Below are positions 34,346 to 44,194 of a stretch of DNA of 64,000 nt, piece by piece. Every line of letters begins with the position of its first letter. Positions within the stretch are counted from its first letter, which is position 1. Under the pieces are notes generated by a model. It saw only the letters and a list, made by a program, of their open reading frames with translations. It made no database searches and was not told the origin of the DNA. The position numbers were made by a program, and so were the translations under genes. Source of the stretch: Steinernema hermaphroditum (lineage: Eukaryota; Nematoda; Chromadorea; Rhabditida; Steinernematidae); contig CM059623.1 in the NCBI GenBank assembly GCA_030435675.1, positions 770,012 through 834,011 on the forward strand, read 5' to 3'.

Positions 34346-34472
34346 GAGCTTTATTCGGAAATTATGGGAGAACAAGTCACTTAGAACTCGAGTCATTATT
34401 GGTCTTTGTCGTATAGTGTGAGTGCTGTCTATGCCATATGTTATACATGGATGCTGTTCTGAGAAAAGTAGT

Positions 34473-34478
34473 AATAAA
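34473..34478 (+). terminator. AATAAA polyadenylation signal of Shroom-like gene
   Basis: AATAAA about 130 bp after the stop. The same signal is preserved in the duplicated 3' end near 37,410. On the opposite strand a TTTATT at 34,350 could serve as AATAAA for the converging lectin-like gene. Confidence 0.6.
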
Positions 34479-34724
34479 GTGTGTATATAATGCATCGTAC
34501 CTTTTGTTTTTTGAAGGACAGAAAATAAGACTCGCGGCACATACTGATCAGAAAAATGGACTTGGTAACTGATTGCTTCGCATAAACAGATCACAAATGA
34601 AAATATAAAGCTCATGGAACGATATCCATGACAAAGGGGCATATCCAAAATCCAAGGTCCATGATGGACCCTACAGGTGAAGAGTAAGAATTCGAAGCAC
34701 AGCCTGATCAGAAACCTCCGAGAA

Positions 34725-36546
34725 TCAGACTTTCATCTCAGAAAGCGTGTAAAAACATGCGAAATGAGACATTCCGGGTCCTGCACTGGGTACGTTGTAA
34801 CCTTTTTGTCTCCACATCCAATCTCCATATGTTGCTTTGCATTTTTGCTCGGGTCTCGCACCCAGTTTCTAAAGGCCCGTTTATACTCGGCGCGACAGAA
34901 AACCTCTTTTTTGTGCCGCTTATACTCATATTAAAAAATCTCTCGGCAAAACGGCGAGTAGTCCCGCCACGACTTATAAAGGTCGTATGTTCGTGCAGCG
35001 CCGAAATTTCAATGGGATTTTTGAGTTTGTGGATGAATCGCTTGTTTTCTTTGTGTACGAGGTGTGATTTCGAAAAAACTCAACATTATGTTGTAGATCT
35101 ATCTCTGGCGGATCGTTTATGCCATCATTGAGCGCCAGAGGTGGAATTTCCACGGAGGAGATAGCTTTTTTATCTCACCGACTTGTGTTTTTTCCTAGTT
35201 TCTCGCCTTCTACACTGCGCGTCTTGTTCAAACTCCGAATCCATTTGGACCGATATGAAAGCTATTCAGCGCGGATCAGATCAATGCACTCAGAACATCG
35301 CATTTACACGCTGAAGTCCGTACCGCGAATGTCCGGTTTTTATTCGCTTTCATTGTTCTTATTCAAATCGCTTTCACATCGGTCCAAGTGGATTCTGTGA
35401 TGATAAGGACGGGCGACACGATCTGTTGTGCCAGTTTGAACAAGACGCGCAGTGTAGAAGGCGAGAAACTAGAGGAAAACAGAAGTCGGAGAGATAAAAA
35501 AACTATCTCCTCCGTGGAAATTCCACCTCTGGCGCTCAATGATGGCATAAACGATCTGCCAGAGATAGATCTACAACATAATGTTGAGTTTTTTCGAAAT
35601 CACACCTCGTACGCAGAGAAAACAAGCGATTCATCCACAAACTCAAAAATCCCATTGAAATTTCGGCGCTGCACGAACATATGATCTTCATAAGTCGTGG
35701 CGGGAGCCTCCGAAAAGATTTTTTTATCTGTGTATAGCTTCTCTACATGTGACTATTTACGCAAAATCAAATGAAACTTCACAATCATGGTGCTTTCCTA
35801 TCGGGCTATTAAACCATCAAAAGAAACTTTATTAACTTTACGTAGGTTAACTTAACCGCCGCTTAGCTTCAACTTGAGCTGTGTCGCATAGCTGCGCGGC
35901 AGTAAATATTCACAAGTAAACAAGCTAAACAGCACAAAAAAAGGGGTTTTATGTCGAGTATAAATGGGCCTTAAATATTTTACGATGCAAAGAGAGGAAA
36001 TCTGCAAACTTACTCTCCATTCTGGCTCGGTCATATGGGCATAGCAAAGTCGATCACCGAAATTGCTTGTCCATGCAGTCCATCCTTCTCGGCATCTGAC
36101 TAAATCCTCGCTCATTCAAACAACTCTCGTCTTTATAAAACAGTACCACTATTGCTGAAGACTTTTTGAACGACGCTTTCATAACTCGGGCACATATCCT
36201 CAATTCGGTCATCGGATACGAGCAGATAGGCCCGTTCCTTCGCTGCGTTCACTGTCTTGTTCCCATGGATCTTCTGGTAAGCGACGCACGTGTTCGTTTC
36301 TTTGTAAAAAATAATGGCTTTAACAGTTTTGTGGTCCTTTTTCCACTTCTGGGCGCAACCATATGGGTGATCGCTAACGAACGGTTGGCCAAAGGGCTTC
36401 CCGAGGAGGGATATTCCTTCGGAGATGCTCATGAGGAATACATAGGGAGGGCCCTCCTGGAATTACATAAGCAAGACGAAAGCAATGTGGTATACCGTAG
36501 CCAGAGCGCCCAAAGAGGCGAGCCAAAGAAGTAGGATGCTCCGCAT
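34725..36546 (-). CDS. Secreted CW/C-type-lectin-like protein, copy A
   Basis: Four exons on the minus strand (36546-36496, 36456-36147, 36099-36014, 34868-34725) keep frame throughout and give 196 residues. The signal peptide is MRSILLLWLASLGALAT. Residues 18-120 resemble the CW/PAN-type module of nematode C-type lectins, with LLGKPF, then C...C, then 'ERAYLLVSDD'. Exon 3 begins like a C-type lectin fold (CREGWTAW...DRLCY), but the final exon ('KCKATYGDW...YNVPS...ACFYTL') ends well short of a full lectin domain. A carbohydrate-binding or immune role is family inference. Intron 3 holds a 1.1-kb foldback transposon. The paralogue at 37,558 has the same exon lengths (51, 310, 86 and 144 nt), strong evidence that the model is right. 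Confidence 0.72.
34873..35971. mobile_element. 1.1-kb foldback/MITE with TAA target duplication
   Basis: The element starts AGGCCCGTTTATACTCG and its other end, read in reverse, starts AGGCCCATTTATACTCG. It is flanked by TAA on both sides. The interior is a long inverted repeat: about 34,963-35,262 pairs with 35,402-35,703, including 'gccatcattgagcgccagag' on one arm and its complement on the other. The paralogous intron near 37,700 has the uninterrupted sequence with a single TAA, so this is an occupied/empty site pair. The TAA duplication suggests mobilisation by a PIF/Harbinger transposase. The ends differ from those of the Harbinger copy at 17.8 kb. Confidence 0.9.
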
Positions 36547-36949
36547 ACTTTGTGAGCGCCGAACAACTGGAGAAGCGTCGAGAAGAGGAGTGGAACTCCA
36601 GTGAAACGCTTTTAGTGGACATGGAAACGGCACTTACACATCTAATTGGATCAAACATGGATTCTCCGATGTACAACTCCAGACGAATAGACTGAGGGTT
36701 GTGGGAAAAAAAAAAACAATATTTCGGTAAACCGAAATATTGTTTTTTTTCTGCTGCTGAGCGCACAATAAACGTGGCTCAAGCAGATTCCTATTGGAGC
36801 AACATGCACATTCAATAATCTTTGCAATATTTCATACATGAATCGTTGACATACACTTCACTTTATGCTCGATCGACTGATCACCGAACATAGGAAGTTT
36901 TGACACAATCATGGGACTTGCACAACCCTGTCTTCGACCTGTACTCCTC
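36547..36949. other. Region upstream of lectin-like copy A
   Basis: Probable promoter of the minus-strand lectin-like gene. It is conserved in the second copy (39,552-39,975) apart from a hairpin insertion at 36,709. Confidence 0.5.
36709..36750. repeat. Perfect 20-bp stem hairpin
   Basis: The arm AAAAAAAACAATATTTCGGT and its exact complement are separated by two bases. The duplicated copy (about 39,710-39,770) lacks it, so it was gained by this copy or lost from the other. Confidence 0.8.
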
Positions 36950-37140
36950 GCCCGTCTATACAATCAGACACTGTCTGCCAGATAGCTTTCCAGACAGTCT
37001 TTGGTAGACTCTTCAGCTGCTCTAGACTACTCGCGAGATGGCCACCAAAAGCGCTTTATTTGCCACTTTGATGATGAAGAACTTCGTTTGCGAGGGAGAA
37101 TGCCGGACGGTTGTCACTGCAACATCTTTCTCGGCCATTG
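36950..37140 (+). pseudogene. Remnant of a mucin-like gene: 5' end and tail only
   Basis: 'cagacactgtctgcca' and the following 80 bp match the 5' region of the mucin-like genes (41,385 and 46,650). An ATG at 37,038 starts a frame like their signal peptide ('MATKSALFATL' versus 'MVTRIVLFVALL'). It then jumps to 'MMKNFV', like the mucin C-terminus 'MMKNYV'. The middle of the gene is missing. The sequence next runs into a copy of the Shroom-like 3' exon. Confidence 0.5.
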
Positions 37141-37440
37141 TACGACCACGATAGCACACTGATGGAGAAGTGGAGCTACTACAAGGAGACGCTGATCAAG
37201 CTGAACGTGGAGAAGCGTCAGATCGCCGACCGGCTGAACGTGGCGAAGTCGCAGCTGAAGTCTCTGGAGACTTTATCGATTTGAGAGCTTTATTCGGAAA
37301 TTATGGGAGAACAAGTCACTTAGAACTCGAGTCATTATTGGTCTTTGTCGTATAGTGTGAGTGCCGTCTATGCCATATGTGATACATGGATGCTGTTCTG
37401 AGAAAAGTAGTAATAAAGTGTGTATATAACGAATCGTCAA
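37141..37440 (+). pseudogene. Duplicated 3' end of Shroom-like gene
   Basis: The last 40 codons of the Shroom-like ASD2, its stop codon, and the 3' UTR with AATAAA recur almost unchanged (compare 34,205-34,495). No upstream coding sequence accompanies it, so it is a passive fragment carried with the lectin-like duplication. Confidence 0.9.
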
Positions 37441-37557
37441 GCTCATGGAACAATATCCAAAGTGCAGGGTCTATGATGGATTTTGCGTGCTTTTGAAATG
37501 ATTGTAGTTGGCTTGAAAATGAGGAAGAATTTGAGGTACAGCCTGAACCTCTCAGAA

Positions 37558-39551
37558 TCAGATTCCCATTTTAGAAAGTGAGTAAAAACACGGGAAAAAA
37601 GCCCAGCCGGGTGGTGCCGCGGGTACGTTGTAGCCTTCCTGTACCCAAGGCCAATTTCCATATTTCGCTTTACATTTGTCATCGGGTGTCACACCCATTG
37701 TCTAAATGCTCCACGATGCACAATGAGACGAAAAGCGCAAACTTACAATCCATTCCACCTGAGACATGCGGGCATAGCAAAGCCGATTACCGAAATTGCT
37801 TGTCCATGCAGTCCATCCTTCTCGGCATCTGACTAAATCCTCGCTCATTCAAACAACTCTCGTCTTTATAAAACAGTACCACTATTGCTGAAAACTTTTT
37901 GAACGACGCTTTCATAACTCGGGCACATATCCTCAATTCGGTCATCGGATACGAGCAGATAGGCCCGTTCCTTCGCTGCGTTCACTTTTTTGTTCTCATG
38001 GATCTTCTGGTAAGCGACGCACGTGTTGGTTTCTTTGTAGAAAATAATGGCTTTAACAGTTTTGTGGTCCTTTTTCCACTTCTGGGCGCAACCATATGGG
38101 TGATCGCTAACGAACGGTTGGCCAAAGGGCTTCCCGAGGAGGGATATTCCTTCGGAGACGCTCATGAGGAATACATAAGGAGGGCCCTCCTAGAATTACA
38201 TAAGCAGGACAAAAGCAATATAGGGATGCACCGGAACGAAAAAAAACCGGCACCGGAACCGGAACCGGAACCGGCAGTACAGTGCACATAGAGGGTGTGA
38301 CAATACTACTGCTTATTTTTTTTGGTAGTTTTTCGACGTTTTTTGGCTCTTTTAAAGTTATGTTATGATATTCAAATTTCCTTTCCTATTCTACCCCAGA
38401 ATATCTGATATTCGCTACTAGTTAGCTTCGCTATTTGTTAGCTCTGAAAAATGGTTTCTTTCAACCGAGTGACCATCGTTCGGAGGGACAGGCGTGGAAT
38501 AGTAAAGTAGTCTATTTTCAACCCTTGCTATCTGGCGCTTCCTTCTCCTAGCAAATTCGGCGTGACCGACATCGACTCGCCGAGGAGATTTCGTCGACTG
38601 ATCTAAAATTGCGACGATGGCGATCAAAATGCCATCAACACGGATCAGTCGGCCTCAACTCGTGCTGAAAGTGACCTGGTGCAGTCAAAAACTGATCCAA
38701 AACCGACGAAAGCACGCGACACAAGTGAATTCAGGAGATATTGACATTGAAAAATCAGTGTAGCCGCGACTAGTATGATGAAATTGCCTTAGGCTAGTGT
38801 TTATGCGTAGTTGAGGGGTAGTGGTCTTCCCTACCAGTTTACGGTCTTGGGTTCGACCCCCCACTTAGGCTCTTCCATTTTTTTTATTTTCTATTTTCCT
38901 TATTTTCAGCACAACTGTGTTTATCAACAGGGTCCCTGCTTTGAAATCTTTTGCAGAAATTGGGAGTGCTAAGCGAAATTTCACTTTTGTGAAATTTGGG
39001 TTCGCAGTTCCTATTTTTTGAAGTTGTATTTGATGCAGAGAAGGGCCAGTCTTTGCGTTCGTCTTTCGAAGATGTTCTTGTTCTTGCTTAATCCTTAATC
39101 TAAATTCCTTCAACTGGCGCTAGTTCAATCGAAAACTTTTGGATTGCACTTCAAAATTGCTCCGACCTGTAAAAATGTGAGAAACGCGCATTCTGAAATC
39201 TACTCCTGAGCGACACTTCTATATCACTGAAAGCGATGAGCGCATTCCTCTGCGTGCGTTTGGCTCAGTCGGTAAGCTATCTGACTACGATGCGCGGGTC
39301 GCGGGTTCGATCCCTGTCGGTGGCCATTCGATTTTTTCTTTCACAATAGGTTACAGTCAGTTGCGTCCGCGATTCGAAAAGTTCTATGCACCGGAACGAA
39401 AAAAAAACCGGCACCGGAACCGGAATCGGAATTCCGGCGCAAAAAAAGCCGGAAAACCGGAAAAACCGGAACCGGAACCGGGTGCATCCCTATACTATAC
39501 CGTAGCCAGACCGCCTAAAGCGGCGAACCAAAGAAGAAAGACGCTCCGCAT
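37558..39551 (-). CDS. Secreted CW/C-type-lectin-like protein, copy B
   Basis: Exons 39551-39501, 38189-37880, 37832-37747 and 37701-37558 match copy A in length and phase and give 196 residues. The signal peptide is MRSVFLLWFAALGGLAT. Exon 2 is almost identical to copy A, while exons 3 and 4 have diverged (GWTAW...NRLCYARMSQVEW, then 'KCKAKYGNWPWVQEGYN'). Cysteines and the GKP motif are kept, which suggests selection on both copies. Intron 1 grew from 39 bp in copy A to about 1.3 kb here through a transposon insertion; the splice sites (GTATAG donor, TTCTAG acceptor) remain. The role is inferred from family resemblance only. Confidence 0.7.
38801..38869 (+). other. tRNA-like sequence with A and B boxes
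   Basis: A-box TAGTTGAGGGG (38808-38818) and B-box GGTTCGACCCC (38850-38860) are at tRNA spacing, with a canonical TTCGACC T loop. The acceptor stem does not form at the expected position, so this is a tRNA pseudogene or SINE-like pol III promoter, not a working tRNA. Confidence 0.55.
39254..39328 (+). other. tRNA-like sequence with A and B boxes
   Basis: A-box TGGCTCAGTCG (39261-39271) and B-box GGTTCGATCCC (39304-39314). A D stem and a weak anticodon stem can be drawn, but the acceptor ends do not pair. It lies in the same transposon as the 38.8-kb tRNA-like sequence, in the same orientation. Confidence 0.55.
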
Positions 39552-39975
39552 AATTTGTGAACGCCGAACAACTGGAGAAGCGCCAAATGGTCTCTCTTCT
39601 GAGAAACAAAGAAACGCTTTTAGTGAGCATGGAAACGGCACTTACAGAACTAATTGGATCAAACATGGACTCTTCGATGTACAACTCCAGACCAATGGAC
39701 TGAGAGTTGGGTATGACAGATAAAAGGGAAAAATAGATTTGGTCAAAGTCAACCCTATTGTTTCTAATGATTGAGCTATTGATCGTATAATAAACGTGGC
39801 TCAAGCAGATTCATATTGGAGCAATGTTCACTTTCAATAATCTTTGCAATATTTCGTACAGGAATCGTTGGCATACACTTCACTTTGTGCTCGATCGGCT
39901 GATCACCGAACATCGGAAGTTTCGACATAATCATGGGACTTGCACAACCCTGTCCTCGACTTGTACTCCTCGCCC

Positions 39976-40377
39976 GTCTACATAACCAGACAATGTCTGC
40001 CAGATAGCTTCCCAGACAGTCTCTCGTAGATACGTAGATAGCTTATGCAAAACGAGACATACTCAGGGTAGCTGCAGTCGATGGTCGGCTTGCATTGTCC
40101 CCAGAACGGTCGGTTTGCTCAGTCTTCATAGCGAGCTCCTCAGCTGCTCCAGACTACTAGCGAGATGCCCACCAGAAGAGCCAGAAACTTCATTAATTAA
40201 GTTAACGAACATTAATAACAGGAAAAGGATGGCAAAACACTTCGATCCTACAGAAATCTAATTAAAAATCAAGGAGTTGGCCCGCGGTAGGCTTCCACCT
40301 ACCGTAAACCAAGCCAATAAGGCGCGGAAATTGTTCGTGTCGGGAGTCCTGTCAGACATTCGCGGCCGACTTGGACT
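39976..40377 (+). pseudogene. Second mucin-like 5' remnant and flank
   Basis: 'cagacaatgtctgccagata' at about 39,988 and the sequence to 40,190 match the 5' end of the mucin-like genes. The corresponding ATG at about 40,169 is followed within 11 codons by a stop. From 40,189 on, the sequence matches the flank of the intact mucin-like gene at 46,413, marking the start of the next duplication unit. Confidence 0.5.
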
Positions 40378-41336
40378 ACAAGAAATAAAACACCGCGACA
40401 CGCGAAAGCCGAAAGCCGGGTCCCGCCGCGATCGCCCTGGCGCGTCGCGCGTTTTCTTTCGTTTTTCTTTTAGCGGCGCGTGCTGGCGCGCGTTCGTGCT
40501 GTCACGTTAGTTTCGAGTGCTTACTCACATTTCGTGCCAACTTTCGCTGCACTGCAAGCGTTTTATGTTGAAACTGTCCTTTTTCGTCGTTTAGAGTGAA
40601 CTTTTTCTCAATTGGTGGAAGGGAATATGGTCATTGACCCTACACAAGTAACTGAGAGAACGGCACGGTATTCCATATTCCAGCTCGTCATGGCGGGAGA
40701 CTAAAGTACATGAATAAGCAGGACCTACTCTACTACGACCGGATCTACAATCAGTGATGCCGAACGAGTCCGAAATCCCATCGAGTCCGAGTCCGGACCA
40801 GGGATGTGCGGAAATAAAATTCTGCAAAACGGAAAGGGATATTAATAACGTCTAGGGAGTAGTCTTTGTCTGAGAAGAACACAAACTAGGGGAGATTTAT
40901 TGACTTTGAGCAGTTGTTGATCACTTTGAGCGACTTTGACCCGGTCAAATTCCATCTGACTTTCCATAATCTTGGCAAAGGTGAAGGCATGTGTGAAGGT
41001 AGTGGCTATAAAATTCTCTAATCTTTCTTAGTTCACTCTGGAATGCATGTTCTTAGTCAAAAACAATGAGAACCAGCTCTTCAGTTAGTTATTTGTTTTC
41101 TTTTCAATAAATGTTCACTGTAAACGACGAAAAAGGACAGTTTCAACATAAAAAGCTTGCAGTGCAGCGAAAGTTGGCACGAAATGTGAGTAAGCACTCG
41201 AAACTAACGTGACAGCACGAACGCGCGCCAGCACGCGCCGCTAAAAGAAAAACGAAAGAAAACGCGCGACGCGCCAGGGCGATCGCGGCGGGACCCGGCT
41301 TTCGGCTTTCGCGTGTCGCGGTGTTTTATTTCTTGT
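40378..41336. mobile_element. 959-bp foldback element with 8-bp target duplications
   Basis: The terminal sequence ACAAGAAATAAAACACCGCG is perfectly inverted at both ends. The arms extend about 230 bp (40378-40607 and 41109-41336). CTTGGACT flanks both sides (40370-40377 and 41337-41344). Eight-bp duplications fit the hAT or P superfamilies. No transposase is encoded. The paralogous position near 46,600 lacks the insertion. Confidence 0.88.
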
Positions 41337-41552
41337 CTTGGACTCACATCTCTCTGCTACCTCAGCCGTTTACAAAAGCAGACACTGTCTGTCAGACAGT
41401 TTATGCAGAATGAGACAGAGTCGTGGAAGCTGCCGTCGGTGGACGGCTCCCAGTGTGTGCTTGCGAACTTGCCCGGAGCGGTCGGCCGAACACATTCAGC
41501 GCATCCCGGTCTTCACTGCGAACTCCTCCGCGGCTCCAGACAACTTCGGAGG

Positions 41553-43150
41553 ATGGTCACCAGAATCGTGCTCTTCGTCGCGCTGCTATCAGTGATGGTC
41601 ACTTCGAACAACTACTGCGATATACGACAGTTCGATGGATACTCTGTGTTCTTCACCAGCTGCAAGAAAATCGAAGGTCAGCCGTTTGAAATTGTGGATT
41701 TCAACAATTTCACAACAATGGAAGATTTGCAGGAGAAGGTCCAGAGTAAGTCACATGTTGATGTACAAAATCGTTCATATTTCTCATTTCCGATTGTGAA
41801 CTGCGTTACAGTTTCGATAATTTGATGCTGACAGTGGTGAAGGATTACTCTCGAGGGAAACTGCACCACATTGAGTGGCCACAGTATCTTCAGGATGATA
41901 TGGTCGATTGTATTCAAGGGCAAACCACACTAATATGTGACGAGTGGTACAATATGTAAGTATTCGCGCACATTCACGTTTTCAAATGCGGTGTCTTTCA
42001 GGAGTGGAACTAACAAGATCAGCTCGCGGTGCTTCCCTCCCGCTTCTCCATCTTACTGGCTTGACGACGAAGATAAACGGGATTTGGCGAAGTGTTCTAC
42101 ACGAGATGTAATCATTTTGAAATTCGCATTGTGTTGAGTTATTTTGTTTTAGGCGTCTGGCTCGCCGCTCGACCTGCTTCTGGATGGAGACAAAATCATC
42201 GTCGATACGTTTGAAAAAGGATCCATTTATTTACTGCAAGAAGAATACCTTGCGAACAAGCCTACGTACTATTATCACTCTAATGATGGGTATGGTACAA
42301 TGATCCAAAGCGTGATGGTATAAATATTTTGTTTATTTTCAGCCATTCAGACGACTGCATAATCGCAACCTTAAATGACATGAACGCACATCATATGCCT
42401 TTTATATCTGTGATGAACACATCCTTCAAAATGTTCGTTGTGATTTTTAGTGACTGTGATTTATGCAAATATTTGCAGTGAACACTATAGGACGCTTGTT
42501 GGAGGTGTATCCGCGGAAACTTCAACAACGACCACAACGTTGGAGACAAGTACAACCACGTCATCTCCACCATCAACAAATCAGACGACAACAGAAGTGT
42601 CCGCCCCTGCAGATGTTACTTCAGTCGCAGAAGAACCAGCATCGGCCAGGAAGGAACCGATACCGGCTGCTGTGGCAAGCTCAACGTTGCTGCCTCTGTC
42701 GACGACTGAAGAAGCGCAGCCGGAAAACTCGACGACAACTTCGGCGGTTCATGCAGAGATTACTTTCAACGTCACTATGACCGAAGAAGCGGCAACCACT
42801 TCGAAGGAGCCGGCACCGGTCACTACGGCAAATGCGACGTCATCCAGTGTTCTAGAAACTCAGATGACTACCGAAATGCAGCCTGAAGAATTGACGACTA
42901 CTTTGGCAGCACCTGCAGAGGTTACTTCGAATGTCACTGCAACAGAAGAACCAAGAACCAGCACCAGCTCTTAAGAAAAATTCAACGGAATCTCCTCTGT
43001 TATCATCTGAGATGACTAGTGAAGCCGAGCCGGAAAGCTCGACGACAACTTCGGTGGCTTTTGCAAAGATTACCTCCGACACCGCTACGACAGAGCAACC
43101 GGCAACTACTGCGAATAAACCCGAATCTCCGATGTTCGACGTGTTGGATG
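41553..43150 (+). pseudogene. Mucin-like membrane protein, frameshifted copy A
   Basis: Exons 1-5 (41553-41745, 41835-41955, 42002-42107, 42153-42289, 42343-42432) match intact copy B, with the same splice sites. Exon 6 starts at 42479. Near 42,945 a net 20-bp deletion relative to copy B shifts the frame into a stop at 42,972-42,974. The old frame can be followed to about 43,120, then similarity ends. The cytoplasmic tail and transmembrane exon are absent. If expressed it would give a secreted Thr-rich protein rather than a membrane one. Confidence 0.8.
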
Positions 43151-43309
43151 TTGGTTTGTTGGATTGAGGAAAAAATGTTGGACTCACGGACCTCCGAACC
43201 CGGCCTTCCTTATGTATTAGCAATCGACAGCCCATCCCAAGGAATGCTCCGGAAAGGAGAGTATTCGGGACCGAAGCTAAATGAGAGGTCGCTACCAGAT
43301 TACTGCGGC

Positions 43310-43942
43310 TCATTGCTTCCATTTGGGATCCACAGATTCCACAGTGTCAGCGTCGTAGAGTCGCCTCCTCATTCCGTTCTCCTGATACTCCTCTTCCGTT
43401 CGCTCGCGTACCAAGTAGGCGATGTAGTAGTTGAGCCCCAAGAAGTCAGAAGAACCGCGCAGTTCCTCCAGTTCCGCTTCGGTGAACTCCGGCAGCCGCG
43501 ACGTCTCCCGCCCCTCCCGTTCGGAGTTCTCCTGCATCCGCTGCTTCATCGCCTCGGGATAGTCGCCTTCCGGGTGGAAGATCGGGTTCAGGAACCATCC
43601 GAGTTGCATTTGGATCGAGCGAGTGGCGGCGGCGCGATCGGATTCGGACTCGGGGTTCAGCGGCTCGTACGAGAGGCCCATGTTCACAAGCCTTACTTGG
43701 CTTGAAAACCTTCTCTCTTTCAACAGATGCGTTCTATCGTTTCTTTACCTCCTTGGGAAGCCCTGAACTCCTGGTCGTACACCCGATAGGCCTTCGCGTA
43801 AGCTTTAAGCATATTGGACGGCCAAGTAGGGAACCCAGTCGTTGAACTCGGCGAATTTTCCCGGTGCGTGCACCCACAAGTTACTGTTGTATCCACAAGA
43901 GAGTCAAGTCCACGGCTCGTTGAGGTTCACCCAGTTTTTGAC
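43310..43942 (-). pseudogene. Glycosyl hydrolase family 1 (beta-glucosidase/klotho-like) pseudogene
   Basis: The minus strand keeps an exon (about 43,723-43,310) with 'GLSYEPLNP', 'GWFLNPIFHPEGDYPEAM', 'RLPEFTEAEL' and 'SSDFLGLNYY', all typical of GH1 enzymes. Upstream, after a TTTCCAG acceptor at 43,943, comes 'VKNWVNLNEPWT', containing the NEP motif with the acid/base glutamate, but it is followed at once by a stop. A second stop and frame change follow near 'PYLAVQYA'. The nucleophile-containing C-terminal part is missing. This is a decayed fragment, probably transposed here. Confidence 0.85.
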
Positions 43943-44194
43943 CTGGAAAGGGGATGACTCTGATGTGGAACAGGGCAATGTACATAGTGAGGAGGGTTCA
44001 TTACCTTGAGTAGACGTTAAAATATGCACCAGACTGTAAGACTTCAGACTGTCTAAAAAAATCTGATCTGTGATGACTCATGATATGTAGAGTACAAAGT
44101 AAATTAATTGCAAACCGCTAAAAATATTCAAAAGAAGGGTCGTGAGGAGTAGCTCATCTAGAATCGGGGAATCATCTAGCAGCTGCTTAGAACG
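43943..44194. other. Intergenic, no gene recognised
   Basis: Short AT-rich spacer between the GH1 pseudogene and the first collagen fragment. Confidence 0.5.

Larger units (their letters stand above)
38221..39492. mobile_element. 1.27-kb TIR element in lectin-like copy B intron 1
   Basis: Both ends read TAGGGATGCACC inward and continue into ACCGGAACCGGAA repeats. TA flanks the element on each side, but a longer target duplication is not clear. A second copy of the left-end motif ('tgcaccggaacg') lies at about 39,387 near the right end, so the right end may itself be a nested mini-element. Copy A lacks the whole insertion. No transposase frame is present, so it is non-autonomous. The TIR resembles those of hAT elements; that is only a suggestion. 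Confidence 0.75.

Noticed and set aside
38801..39328. Two candidate functional tRNA genes
   Set aside because: A and B boxes are good, but acceptor stems do not pair and no normal anticodon loop forms, so I list them as tRNA-like only.
41744..41834. Alternative acceptor 'gttacag' for mucin-like exon 2
   Set aside because: Using it breaks the reading frame. The downstream 'gctgacag' acceptor keeps phase in both copies.
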